Positions 32,608-40,408 of a stretch of 64,000 bases of DNA are shown here, piece after piece. Every line of letters begins with the position of its first letter. Positions within the stretch are counted from its first letter, which is position 1. This DNA comes from Comamonas sp. (lineage in GTDB: Bacteria > Pseudomonadota > Gammaproteobacteria > Burkholderiales > Burkholderiaceae_C). The notes under the pieces were generated by a model, which made no database searches, was not told the origin of the DNA, and saw nothing but the letters and a program-made list of their open reading frames with translations. Made by a program: the position numbers and the translations under genes. The stretch covers positions 62,001 to 126,000 of the forward strand of contig NZ_SPEY01000051.1 of assembly GCF_009360615.1 (NCBI RefSeq). The letters run 5' to 3'.

Positions 32608-32823
32608 TTACTTGGCCTGGCCAGTGAACTTCTGACCGTCGCGGGTGACCACGACCACATGGGTGCCGTAATCCTTGCAGGACAGCACCTCTTCTGCGGA
32701 AACGGGAACGCGCTTTTCTCGAAACTTTCCTTTGCCATCCACAGGCTCAAGGACGGTGCGCTGCACGAGCTTGGCAGCATCTGCTGCAGTCAGCTGGGTT
32801 TCTTTGGTCTCGGATTCGGGCAT
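32608..32823 (-). CDS. Small phage protein upstream of capsid
   Basis: 71 residues from MPESETKETQLTAADAAKL. Charged, with VLEPVDGKGKFREKRVPVSAEEVLS and ending VVTRDGQKFTGQAK. It lies 3 bases before the protease-capsid start and is certainly cotranscribed. It has no recognised domain. A head decoration or regulatory peptide is possible but unsupported. Confidence 0.65.
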   Translation of the reverse strand: MPESETKETQLTAADAAKLVQRTVLEPVDGKGKFREKRVPVSAEEVLSCKDYGTHVVVVTRDGQKFTGQAK

Positions 32824-32902
32824 TGAACACTCCATCGAAGGTAGGCCGCAGGGCGCGGCATTGCGATGGGGTGACTGTGCCTAGAGGGGCACAAATAAAT
32901 AA

Positions 32903-32920
32903 GGCCCGCAAATGCTGGCC
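32903..32920 (-). terminator. Terminator-like hairpin after the MuF-type gene
   Basis: On the minus strand GGCCAGC, loop ATTT, GCGGGCC followed by TTATTTATTTG. One mismatch in the stem. It is nearly identical to the hairpin at 39703-39726, suggesting duplicated or modular terminators within the phage. Confidence 0.7.
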
Positions 32921-33021
32921 TGAGAGATTGCGCTGCGACATGCAGGGCTGGAGTTGTGACGGAATTTAGCAGGATTTGGCGCAAGGATGTGAACGCCAGA
33001 CACATCGGCGGGGCTGGATAT

Positions 33022-33101
33022 CTTTAAACCACCTTTAAATCGCTCGCCACAGCGATTGCGGCAAGCTCCCCTTGGGGTGGCCGCTGCCGAGTGGTTTAAA
33101 G
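33022..33101. repeat. 11-base inverted repeat with TTTAAA cores
   Basis: CTTTAAACCAC (33022-33032) and GTGGTTTAAAG (33091-33101) are perfect inverted copies. A further TTTAAA lies at 33034. The intervening 58 bases include a CCCCTTGGGG palindrome. The whole occupies the 290-base gap between the MuF-type gene and the small gene before the capsid. No gene is seen in the gap. Confidence 0.65.
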
Positions 33102-33112
33102 GCGCACAGCCG

Positions 33113-34069
33113 TCATTCCACTCGCCGCCCCGCTTTCTTCGCCGCCTGATCCAGCGCCGCCTTGCGTCCATCCAGTTGCAGCTCGCGTTCGGTAAAGGGC
33201 TTGGCCCCAGGCGTCATCACCTTCCAGTGCTTCATCCAAGGGATGGATATGCACCCGCAGTGAATGATCTGCTCGACCGGAGCCCTGGGGTCATGAGGAC
33301 ATTGCATCTTGTCAAAGCCACCACCAGGATTGGGCACCTTGAAGGGCTTGCTGACCTCCACGACCTGACCGTCGATGATGTCGTGATTCCAGCGGCTGTG
33401 GATCTTGCCACTGCGCCGCCACTGCTTGCCCAGGCCTGGCACCAAGGGCTCGGCCTGCAGCAAGCGTTCATTGGATGCCACGGCAAAAGCCCGGCTGACT
33501 TCCGTGCGAACAATGGTGGCCGCGCGCCTGGGTGACTCGGCCCCGAGAATCTTCTGCACCGCCTGGATGGCCTGGTAGGGCGTCTGCGCACCGATAGTGG
33601 TCTGACCCAGCTGCTGACCAATCTTGCGGGCGGCTTCGTTGCCAACGTCCTTGAGCCGCAGCGACCCAAAGGATTTCATCTGTTTGAGCACGCCCACATC
33701 GAGCTGAGCCAGTTGCAGCTCCACGCGATGGCCAATGATGGCCAGGGGCTTGTCCACAAAATCCTCGCCCAAGGTCCAGGCATCCTGCATGCGCATTTCA
33801 AACAAGGCCCCGGCACGGCTGGTGGCCCCGGCCAGGACGTCCTCAATCTGGCCCAGCAAGCGCGAGAGCTGTAGCTGCTGCCAATCGGCAGGAAGGCCTG
33901 CCAACGTGACCAGGATCTGATCGCGGGCCTCTTTGAGCAGCAGCAGAACCTGGGTTTCTCCAGTCAAGAGCAGCCGGGCACGCTCGCGTAAACGCCTGGC
34001 CAGCTCAGCCTCAAATGCTTGGTCCGGCTTTTGGCCCAGCTCCTGCTCGCTTTTGGCTTTCTTAGGCAT
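33113..34069 (-). CDS. Mu F-like minor head protein
   Basis: 318 residues from MPKKAKSEQELGQKPDQAF. The C-terminal MuF/SPP1 gp7 domain shows ATIVRTEVSRAFAVASNERL, SGKIHSRWNHDIIDGQVVEV and FDKMQCPHDPRAPVEQIIHC-G-C, the RWN/H...CPHDP...CxC pattern of the head morphogenesis family. The N-terminal half is helical. Minor head proteins of this family bind the portal and take part in early capsid assembly. The gene overlaps the portal gene by 8 bases. The start was chosen at the ATG matching the family; an earlier in-frame ATG lies in the portal gene. Confidence 0.88.
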   Translation of the reverse strand: MPKKAKSEQELGQKPDQAFEAELARRLRERARLLLTGETQVLLLLKEARDQILVTLAGLPADWQQLQLSRLLGQIEDVLAGATSRAGALFEMRMQDAWTLGEDFVDKPLAIIGHRVELQLAQLDVGVLKQMKSFGSLRLKDVGNEAARKIGQQLGQTTIGAQTPYQAIQAVQKILGAESPRRAATIVRTEVSRAFAVASNERLLQAEPLVPGLGKQWRRSGKIHSRWNHDIIDGQVVEVSKPFKVPNPGGGFDKMQCPHDPRAPVEQIIHCGCISIPWMKHWKVMTPGAKPFTERELQLDGRKAALDQAAKKAGRRVE

Positions 34070-35546
34070 GACTCTCGCCAGACGCTTCAGCCCGTGCTGC
34101 AGCCAGATCTGCAGGCAAATTGGTGAAAACGTCTTCAGCGTCTCTCTTGGCTTTGCGCGCGGCAGCTTCCTTGCGCGCAGCCTCCAGCTCGGTCTTGGCA
34201 TCAAAGTCCTGGCCAAAGCGCTGGGCCACATCGGCCACGATCTTCAGCGCGGTCTCTTCAGTCATCAGGCCCGCATCAATCATCTGCACAACCGAAGAAA
34301 CCAACTGCTGCATAGCACTGGCGAACTTGGTGATATCGCGGTTGAGCAGTTCTGGGAAGACTGCTGTGACCTGCCATGCATCATCCGACCAGTCTGGCGT
34401 GATGCCCTTGGTGCGAGCATGGCACAGCAAGACATGGCGGCCAATCTCTTCCAGCATGATCTTCAGGAACGCCTGGCGCATGCTGTACATCTTGAAAGTG
34501 GGCTCACCCATTTCCGTGGCTGCAGCGCGATTCACATCCCCACCGCCACCAAACCAGTGCTCGGGCATGGTGCTGCCACCCAATACATGATTGCGCAGCA
34601 GGCGAGCGCTCTCACTGGTATCGGCGGCCTGGAGCGTTGGACTCTTGGCTGTCAGCGAGACGTTGTCGTTGTGCACAAACGTGCTGTTAGGTCCAGGTGG
34701 CACGAATGTTTTTTCGTAGGCCTTGACTGCAGTGTCATCTGCCCCCTTCAGCTCCACATCCCAAACGAAAGAGCGTAGATAGCCAATACGGTCCAGCTCA
34801 TTGAACAGAAACTCGTCATAGGCATCCAGCCAGTCCATCTGGCCCAGAAGATCCGAACGGCCACGGCTGCCATTGGGGAACTTGTTGAGTTGGTACAGCA
34901 GACACTCACCGTCTGTAAATTCTTCGGTGCGAATACGGCAAGTGTTCTCACTGAACAGCTCTGAGTCCTCACCCAGCACAATCACTCGGTACTTGTATTG
35001 ACGCCCCCGGTTGTCACGCTTGGTGACCACACCAATGGGCTGCTCAGGGTTGCCAGGGTCATTGACCACGGTGGCGATCTGGCGCGGGTCCAGATAGCCC
35101 AGCCGCACAAAGCCGTCGCCATCTCGCACATTGGCGATATAGCACTGCTCGCCCAGCAGACCCAGGGCGCGCACCCGGCCTTCCAGCTTGAGAGGCCAGT
35201 TGTTGATGGGGTCAGCCCAGAACTGATTGAGCAGCACCTGATGCTCTTCATCTTTGCACTGCAAAGAGACGCCCTCGGCCAGCAAATAGGCCAGCGGCAG
35301 CTCGGTCAGGCGGTTGGCCAGCAGATTGCTCTGCCACAGATATTCGGCAAGCTTCTGCATGCGGTCTTGAGCCATGGGAGCAAGATCCCGCTCATTGATG
35401 CTATCCAGCCCGCCACTGAGCCTGCGCCATCCTTCCTCGCCATTCCCCTGGGCGCTGACGGCTTCGCGCAGCGGCTGCGACCGAGACTCAGATGGTTCTG
35501 CCTGCCCAAAGCCAAAAGCATTTATAAAACGTTGAGTCCACGACAT
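34062..35546 (-). CDS. Portal protein
   Basis: 494 residues starting MSWTQRFINAFGFGQAEPS. Motifs of the long-tailed phage portal: QSNLLANRLTELPLAYLLAEG, WPLKLEGRVRALGLLGEQCYI, RLGYLDPRQIATVVNDPGNP, DWLDAYDEFLFNELDRIGYLRS and GGSTMPEHWFGGGGDVNRAAA. The dodecameric portal is the DNA entry gate of the capsid. It lies two bases downstream of the large terminase. The C-terminus is Lys/Ala/Glu-rich and overlaps the MuF-type start. Confidence 0.88.
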   Translation of the reverse strand: MSWTQRFINAFGFGQAEPSESRSQPLREAVSAQGNGEEGWRRLSGGLDSINERDLAPMAQDRMQKLAEYLWQSNLLANRLTELPLAYLLAEGVSLQCKDEEHQVLLNQFWADPINNWPLKLEGRVRALGLLGEQCYIANVRDGDGFVRLGYLDPRQIATVVNDPGNPEQPIGVVTKRDNRGRQYKYRVIVLGEDSELFSENTCRIRTEEFTDGECLLYQLNKFPNGSRGRSDLLGQMDWLDAYDEFLFNELDRIGYLRSFVWDVELKGADDTAVKAYEKTFVPPGPNSTFVHNDNVSLTAKSPTLQAADTSESARLLRNHVLGGSTMPEHWFGGGGDVNRAAATEMGEPTFKMYSMRQAFLKIMLEEIGRHVLLCHARTKGITPDWSDDAWQVTAVFPELLNRDITKFASAMQQLVSSVVQMIDAGLMTEETALKIVADVAQRFGQDFDAKTELEAARKEAAARKAKRDAEDVFTNLPADLAAARAEASGESHA

Positions 35547-35548
35547 GA

Positions 35549-37225
35549 TTAGCTTGCCTTTCTGAACATTCGCGATGCCTGGCGCGCGTAACGCTCGCGG
35601 GCCGTCTGCGCCTGATGGTTATTCGTGTTGCCGCCCTGCGCAGCAGCGGCAATGCCGCCGGTGACGCACAGCATGTAAAGCATCTGCACCATGTCGGGAC
35701 CGTCATCGTGGTCGGCTTTGGGAAAGTGGCGGAATTGGTCAATCAGCGTGGTCTGACTGCTGTGCACACGGATCAGGCCGTTGTGCATATGGGGCTGCAG
35801 GCTTTCAATGCGCAGCAGCTTGTCAGTGGTTGGAATGAGTGCCCGTGCCGGTACAGGTACGCCCAGCTTGGCGCTGCGCTTGACCAGCTCGGTGCGCAGA
35901 AACTCCTGGAACTGCACCGACTCGAAGCCCCAGACGATGCAGCAGTACTCGCGCTGTAGCTCAATGATGTCGCTGATGATCTTGTCTGGTACGCGCTTTT
36001 TGATCTGGGCCTCGACCACGTCCATCACGCCGGTCTCGCGGTTGTAGCCACCGATCCCGATAGCACTCGGGTCGCGGCTGTTGCCTGCCCGGCCCAGACT
36101 CGGGTCGCATGCCCCATAGAAAATCCATTCAGCCAGGCGGTTGACCCAGAATTGAATGCTCTTGGCAAACGGTGCATCCTCTCCCGCGACTGGATCGTTC
36201 TGCTGCTCGCTGTCAAAAGCGTCATGCCCTTCACGGGCGCGGCGAATCATCAGCTTGACCAAGGGGCGCAGCGCTGGCCAGGACACCTGAGCGCCCAGCT
36301 CCATCTCAGTCTGCTGCTCTTTATAGAGAGCCATCGCGGCGGCTTCGCCCTGCTGTGGCGTATCGGCATTGAGCAGCAGGCCTTCAAACTGCTCCCACAG
36401 GTCCATACGCTGCGGCCATTTAATGATGGCTTTAAAGACTTTGCGATTCCACAGCGGGTTCTTCAAAAAGCGTGCCAGCACACTGTCGTAGTGCAGCACG
36501 GTGCCGACCAGGATGGCATCCATAGAGTCGTCTGGAGGCCCCAGGGACAGCACGCTCTTGGTCACAAACGACTGCAGCTTGTCGCGCTGGGCCGGTGTGT
36601 TGACGTTCTCGTCGTTCTCGATGTCATCGCAAATCGCCAGATCAGGGCGATGCGCTCCATGGCGACGGCCCCGGATCTTCTTGCTGGAGCCAAACGCCTC
36701 CACCTTGCGGCCATGGGCTGTCACGATCACACCCGCACGCCACACCCGCCCCTGGCCACAGGCCTCGGGGAAGTCACTGGCAATGCGCGGGTTGGCCTCC
36801 AGCTCGGCTTTGATGGCTTCCAGCATCTCGGCTGCCTGCTCAAAAGCGTCCATCACGATGATGGCGTACCACTTGGCTCCAATGACCAGGCACCAGCTCA
36901 CAAAGCTCATGCTGATCTTGGTGGACTTCGCCTCACCACGCGGCGCGGCAATGGCATCACGCTGGCCTGCAGGCGTGTTGATGATCTCCGGCAGGCGCTT
37001 GTACAGGTACTTGTGCAACTCGCTGGGCTCGGCCCGGCCATAGTGAGGGAAGTAGTTGCGGTCCCAGTACTCGAAGCCATTGACCGGATCGCAGACCTTG
37101 CGGCGACGCTCGGCAATGGCTGCAGGGTTGGTGTCCCAGCCGTCCAGGTTGGCATCGATCTGCTTGCGCAGATCATCAGCCAGAGAGGTCAGGCCCGCTA
37201 GAAAGTCTTTGCTGCTCTTGGCCAT
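35549..37225 (-). CDS. Terminase large subunit (TerL)
   Basis: 558 residues starting MAKSSKDFLAGLTSLADDL. The ATPase domain has the Walker A-like APRGEAKSTK (94-103), Walker B LAICDDIEND (about 197-206) and coupling motif VGTVLHYDS. The nuclease domain includes YGACDPSLGRAGNSRDPSAI (RNase H-like Asp), EAQIKKRVPDKIISDI and CIVWGFESVQFQEF. It packages phage DNA into the prohead; for a transposable phage this is headful packaging from an end site. It is followed directly by the portal gene. Confidence 0.92.
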   Translation of the reverse strand: MAKSSKDFLAGLTSLADDLRKQIDANLDGWDTNPAAIAERRRKVCDPVNGFEYWDRNYFPHYGRAEPSELHKYLYKRLPEIINTPAGQRDAIAAPRGEAKSTKISMSFVSWCLVIGAKWYAIIVMDAFEQAAEMLEAIKAELEANPRIASDFPEACGQGRVWRAGVIVTAHGRKVEAFGSSKKIRGRRHGAHRPDLAICDDIENDENVNTPAQRDKLQSFVTKSVLSLGPPDDSMDAILVGTVLHYDSVLARFLKNPLWNRKVFKAIIKWPQRMDLWEQFEGLLLNADTPQQGEAAAMALYKEQQTEMELGAQVSWPALRPLVKLMIRRAREGHDAFDSEQQNDPVAGEDAPFAKSIQFWVNRLAEWIFYGACDPSLGRAGNSRDPSAIGIGGYNRETGVMDVVEAQIKKRVPDKIISDIIELQREYCCIVWGFESVQFQEFLRTELVKRSAKLGVPVPARALIPTTDKLLRIESLQPHMHNGLIRVHSSQTTLIDQFRHFPKADHDDGPDMVQMLYMLCVTGGIAAAAQGGNTNNHQAQTARERYARQASRMFRKAS

Positions 37226-37228
37226 CGC

Positions 37229-37360
37229 CTACTCCACCCAGAGGCGGTGCACATAAATGCACAGCCATTTGAACTGCCACTGGCCGCGTTCATAGCGGCT
37301 CAGCTTTGGCAACAAGCACCACCGCTGCGGTGCATCAATGGCAAAGGTGTACTCATGCAT
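37229..37360 (-). CDS. Small phage protein before TerL
   Basis: 43 residues starting MHEYTFAIDAPQRWCLLPKL and ending VHRLWVE. It starts within the end of the 35-residue membrane gene (8-base overlap) and stops 3 bases before the terL ATG, a coupling that supports a real gene. Trp/Arg-rich; no known family. Confidence 0.5.
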   Translation of the reverse strand: MHEYTFAIDAPQRWCLLPKLSRYERGQWQFKWLCIYVHRLWVE

Positions 37361-37460
37361 GGCGGGCTCCCGAGACGGCCAGCAAAAGCAGGAATGCCTT
37401 GAAGTACTGCCCGTCAAACAGCAGCCAGATAGCCACAAACGAGATCAAAGGGATAAGCAT
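37353..37460 (-). CDS. Small membrane peptide
   Basis: 35 residues (MLIPLISFVAIWLLFDGQYF and on to RHA). One or two hydrophobic helices. Its ATG overlaps the stop of the DUF1804 gene (TGATG), and its own end overlaps the next small gene, so it is part of a translationally coupled chain. It could be a holin-like or packaging-associated peptide. Confidence 0.5.
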   Translation of the reverse strand: MLIPLISFVAIWLLFDGQYFKAFLLLLAVSGARHA

Positions 37461-37957
37461 CAACGCCCCTTCGCCAGCTCTTCGCCAAACGGCTCCAGCA
37501 TCTCCACCAGCGCAGCAAGGTGCTGCGGAAAGCGCTGCTGGGCGAAAGCGGCAAAGCGCTGGATGATGTCGAGCTGCACGGCCTGCCGGTCCAGTTCGGG
37601 ATTCAGGCGCTTGAAGCTGGACATGGTCTTGTTGAAGCTATCGCTCATGCTGGCCAAGGTCTCGGCACGCTCACGCGGACCCATCTCTTTGTCATCACGC
37701 AGCAGATTCATGGTGGCCTGGTGCTGCACCAGGTAGTCTTCCAGCAGTTTGGCCGAGAGGTTCTTGAAGTTCTCGTCGCCCATGGCCACTGCTGCGCGAG
37801 CCGTCTCCCAGTCATCGCCCTGGTCCGCCGCTTCCTGCTTCCAGCGGTTGGCCGTGCTGCGGGGAACGCCCAATTTTTTACAGGCAGCCTCCATGGCCAT
37901 GCGCTGAAACACGTACAGGCCACGGAGCTGGGTTCGCTTTTCTTTTCCGTGTGCCAT
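37460..37957 (-). CDS. DUF1804 protein, small terminase-like
   Basis: 165 residues starting MAHGKEKRTQLRGLYVFQR. The helix-turn-helix part MAMEAACKKLGVPRSTANRWKQEA is characteristic of DUF1804, the Mu gp27-type proteins located before TerL in transposable phages. The C-terminal half is helical (LEDYLVQHQATMNLL, ALVEMLEPFGEEL). It is probably the DNA-recognition subunit of the terminase. It overlaps the preceding gene by one base. Confidence 0.85.
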   Translation of the reverse strand: MAHGKEKRTQLRGLYVFQRMAMEAACKKLGVPRSTANRWKQEAADQGDDWETARAAVAMGDENFKNLSAKLLEDYLVQHQATMNLLRDDKEMGPRERAETLASMSDSFNKTMSSFKRLNPELDRQAVQLDIIQRFAAFAQQRFPQHLAALVEMLEPFGEELAKGR

Positions 37958-38244
37958 CAGTTCCCCAGGCCACCGCCACGAAAATAAGTCTTGATGCCTT
38001 CCACGACCAGGGCTGTGCCCACGGCGACCGCGCCACCAGACAGAGCACCAGCCACAGCGGCCTTCTTCTCCACCTCGCGCAGGCGTTCATCCAAGCCGTT
38101 GTAGTGCTCCTCCATGCGCTGCTCCATCCGGTCCATACGGCGGTTTTGCTGGTCTTGCCCATCTTTGAGGGACTGGACCAGGCCGTGGATCTGACCGAGC
38201 AGCAGCAGCTCTTGTCGACGTTCGTTGTTGTTGATTTCGCTCAT
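37957..38244 (-). CDS. Coiled-coil membrane protein, holin- or XhlA-like
   Basis: 95 residues from MSEINNNERRQELLLLGQI. A coiled coil (QDQQNRRMDRMEQRMEEHYNG region, residues 25-60) is followed by one membrane helix (AAVAGALSGGAVAVGTALVV, about 64-86) and a short GGGLGN tail. The layout recalls small lysis-module membrane proteins. It lies next to the spanin genes. It may be the holin or an accessory. An ATG further upstream lies within the Rz frame and is less likely. Confidence 0.6.
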   Translation of the reverse strand: MSEINNNERRQELLLLGQIHGLVQSLKDGQDQQNRRMDRMEQRMEEHYNGLDERLREVEKKAAVAGALSGGAVAVGTALVVEGIKTYFRGGGLGN

Positions 38245-38249
38245 GACGT

Positions 38250-38783
38250 TTAGGGGTTGTTGCCAAACAGAGCGGCCCGGCAAGATGCATAGGCCGCATT
38301 GATCGTTTCAGCCTCTGCAATCACTGCTCTAAGGCGGATGGAATTGCTTTCAGGAAGTAACCCGTAGGCTTGGGCTGTGTCTGTTGAACCAGGGTCGGTG
38401 GCGCTGGCCTGTTTATCTGGGGGGCCACCACAACCTGTCCCACAGGTTGTGGAGCTGGCGACGATGCGCACCCGCACAGGGCGCTGCTCAAGCTCACTGC
38501 TAAGGCGAGCGATTTCTTGGACTGCCAGGACATCGGTTTTTTCCTGCTGTTGATAAAGCTGATCCAGCCGGGCCTGGGCCGCATTGCGCTCAAGGGTCAG
38601 TCGCGACAGTTCTGCTGTGGCGGTTCGGTTTTGCGCATTCACGCTGGCCTGTAGCTGCTGCAGCTCATTGCCAGCCGTCTGAGCCTCTTGTCGGTAGTGC
38701 CTGATTCCAAAGCTGAGCGCAAAGAGCAGCACCACGGCCAGCGCCAACAGCCATACACAAATGGTGTCGAGAAAGCGCTTCAT
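38250..38783 (-). CDS. Rz-like inner-membrane spanin
   Basis: 177 residues starting MKRFLDTICVWLLALAVVL. One N-terminal membrane helix (7-27) is followed by a long periplasmic coiled coil (RQEAQTAGNELQQLQASVNA, LTLERNAAQARLDQLYQQQE, IARLSSELEQ). This is the i-spanin design: it links inner membrane and outer-membrane lipoprotein to fuse the membranes at lysis. Two Cys pairs occur in TTCGTGCGG. The Rz1-like lipoprotein is encoded within it in another frame. Confidence 0.85.
   Translation of the reverse strand: MKRFLDTICVWLLALAVVLLFALSFGIRHYRQEAQTAGNELQQLQASVNAQNRTATAELSRLTLERNAAQARLDQLYQQQEKTDVLAVQEIARLSSELEQRPVRVRIVASSTTCGTGCGGPPDKQASATDPGSTDTAQAYGLLPESNSIRLRAVIAEAETINAAYASCRAALFGNNP
38321..38533 (-). 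CDS. Rz1-like outer-membrane lipoprotein spanin, nested
   Basis: 70 residues from MSWQSKKSLALAVSLSSAL. The lipobox LSSALCGC is followed by a Pro-rich mature part (CASSPAPQPVGQVVVAPQIN), as in Rz1 o-spanins. The gene lies entirely inside the Rz-like gene in a different frame, the classic embedded Rz/Rz1 arrangement. Either Cys20 or Cys22 could carry lipid; the former fits the consensus better. Confidence 0.78.
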   Translation of the reverse strand: MSWQSKKSLALAVSLSSALCGCASSPAPQPVGQVVVAPQINRPAPPTLVQQTQPKPTGYFLKAIPSALEQ

Positions 38784-39031
38784 TTCCAGAGCACCTTCCG
38801 CAGTTGCAGCACGTATTCGTAGACTAGCGTCGCGGCTTCATCCTGATAGCCAAAGCCACCCACGAACTCTGGGAACGACGGTTCCAGGCCAGCCTGGTCC
38901 AGATGGCGAAAAAACCCAGCTGCGGTTTCCGCCACAGCTAGACGGAATTCTTCCGCTTGGCGCTTCGCGGCTTGCTTGGCGCGGGCCTCTTGAATGAGGC
39001 TCCATTCGGCCTCCGAAATATCAACCTTCAT
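38780..39031 (-). CDS. Small phage protein between endolysin and spanin
   Basis: 83 residues starting MKVDISEAEWSLIQEARAK. Charged and helical, with GFFRHLDQAGLEPSFPEFVGG and ending LQLRKVLWK. It overlaps the endolysin gene by 4 bases and the Rz-like gene by 4 bases, so it is part of the lysis cassette. It is soluble, with no membrane segment. Function unknown. Confidence 0.68.
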   Translation of the reverse strand: MKVDISEAEWSLIQEARAKQAAKRQAEEFRLAVAETAAGFFRHLDQAGLEPSFPEFVGGFGYQDEAATLVYEYVLQLRKVLWK

Positions 39032-39672
39032 GGCTTCGCCCTCCAGGTGCTGGAGGCAAAGTCGTAGTTGGCGCGCAGCAGCGCCACTCCCTTCAAGCAG
39101 TCAGTACGTTCTTTTAAACGGCGGTTGTAGAGACCTTGAACAAAGCGATATTCCCACTCGCCTTTGGCATTGCGCTTTCCGGTTTTGGTATAGCTCCAGA
39201 CTGGCGTGCCACTTGGCGCATGGGCCAAGGCATCGCAGGCCTCTTCATAGCGTCTGGCATTGAGCAAGCCCATGGCGCGACTGGCACAGGTCGCCGGCTC
39301 GCCGTTGTTATGGCCATGGCTGGAGAAGGCATCCAGAATGGGTTGAGTCACTGGCACCTTGATGCAGTCCAGCACCTTGGCCTGCCCCTTGGACAGCACC
39401 TGGCTGCCCACTGCCATGCATTGCTCATCGGACCAGTAATCTCCCAGCACCACCGGCACAGGGCTGGCGTGCCTGGTCAAGCCTACACAGGCCGTGGGCA
39501 GGCCTGCAGCCAGGGTATCTGCATAGACCACATTTTTAAATTGCGGCGTGCCATCGCGCTTGGCCGGGCCGTCTTCATAGCCCGAGATATAACCCACATA
39601 AGCACCACCACCCAGCACCAGTGGGATGCCAAAGCGCAGGACCGTTTTGCCAAGAGAAAATGTGTTTGCCAT
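39028..39672 (-). CDS. Endolysin, GH24 lysozyme with N-terminal membrane signal
   Basis: 214 residues from MANTFSLGKTVLRFGIPLV. A hydrophobic N-terminal stretch (VLRFGIPLVLGGGAYVGYIS) looks like a SAR or signal anchor. The lysozyme active site follows: GYEDG with the candidate catalytic Glu, YADTLAAGLPTACVGLT with Asp and Thr. The C-terminal GLYNRRLKERTDCLKG matches the family end. It hydrolyses peptidoglycan, and its SAR type would allow Sec export and pinholin-style release. It is the first lysis gene, preceded by a terminator. Confidence 0.85.
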   Translation of the reverse strand: MANTFSLGKTVLRFGIPLVLGGGAYVGYISGYEDGPAKRDGTPQFKNVVYADTLAAGLPTACVGLTRHASPVPVVLGDYWSDEQCMAVGSQVLSKGQAKVLDCIKVPVTQPILDAFSSHGHNNGEPATCASRAMGLLNARRYEEACDALAHAPSGTPVWSYTKTGKRNAKGEWEYRFVQGLYNRRLKERTDCLKGVALLRANYDFASSTWRAKP

Positions 39673-39702
39673 ACCCTCGACTTTCGTGGGGCACGCACAA
39701 AC

Positions 39703-39726
39703 AAAAAAGGCCCGCAAATGCTGGCC
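39703..39726 (-). terminator. Terminator of the repressor-YbjQ transcript
   Basis: On the minus strand GGCCAGC, loop ATTT, GCGGGCC, then TTTTTT. One mismatch in a 7-base stem. It lies between the YbjQ-like gene and the endolysin. It is nearly identical to the hairpin at 32903. Confidence 0.78.
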
Positions 39727-39857
39727 TGAGTTGGGTAAGGTGGTTGATTAAGGTATCACGCTTGCAAGAGCATCGTCAATAAACAAGGCCGACGCCACAC
39801 GCCTTTAGCTGCCAATTATCTTTTGCAGCAAAAGCATCAGTCAGGATGCGAGCCTGG

Positions 39858-40397
39858 TCATGCGGACAATTTCACTGCGGTACCTGCCGCCACCGCATAA
39901 ATCATCGATTTGCCACCGCCTGCTATTTCGTTGAAAGTGAACTGAAGACCAATCACGGCATCCGCTCCAATTCCATATGCTTCACCCTTCACTTGCGCTA
40001 TGGCTGCCGTTCGGGCATCGCGCAGCACTTTCTGAGCTGACCCATTTCGACCACCCGTAATATCCACTGCGGCGGATAAAAGATCTCGCAGAACATTCAC
40101 GCCATAGACACACTCGCCTGAAACGACATCGAGCACCTGGGCAACTGCCCGGCCTGGCACGATTGGCGTGGTAGTAACGATCACCCCCGCCGCAGCTTGC
40201 GGCCACAGTTCTTGCGGAACCTGGTCACGAGGAATACCGGAAAAATCGCCAGTATTGCGAGCCCTAAAAACGCGCTCACGCATGGCTGCGGCAGCGTCAA
40301 ACCGCGAGTAAATCAGGCCACAGCTTGGGCAACTATCCAGCGGATCACCCGAAGCCGCTACGTTGACGTGATTGCACTTAGGACACGTAACTTGCAT
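39858..40397 (-). CDS. YbjQ/UPF0145 protein with N-terminal zinc ribbon, lysogenic passenger
   Basis: 179 residues. The N-terminus MQVTCPKCNHVNVAASGD with CPSCGLIYSRF forms a CxxC...CxxC zinc ribbon. The C-terminal 110 residues are the YbjQ (UPF0145/DUF74) domain: VTTTPIVPGRAVAQVLDVVSG, LLSAAVDITGGRNG and EAYGIGADAVIGLQFTFNEI. YbjQ family members form pentamers and have been described as heavy-metal-binding-like, with no firm role. It begins 11 bases downstream of the repressor stop on the same strand and ends before a terminator, so it should be expressed in the lysogen. Confidence 0.82.
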   Translation of the reverse strand: MQVTCPKCNHVNVAASGDPLDSCPSCGLIYSRFDAAAAMRERVFRARNTGDFSGIPRDQVPQELWPQAAAGVIVTTTPIVPGRAVAQVLDVVSGECVYGVNVLRDLLSAAVDITGGRNGSAQKVLRDARTAAIAQVKGEAYGIGADAVIGLQFTFNEIAGGGKSMIYAVAAGTAVKLSA

Positions 40398-40408
40398 GGA
40401 TACCTCCC

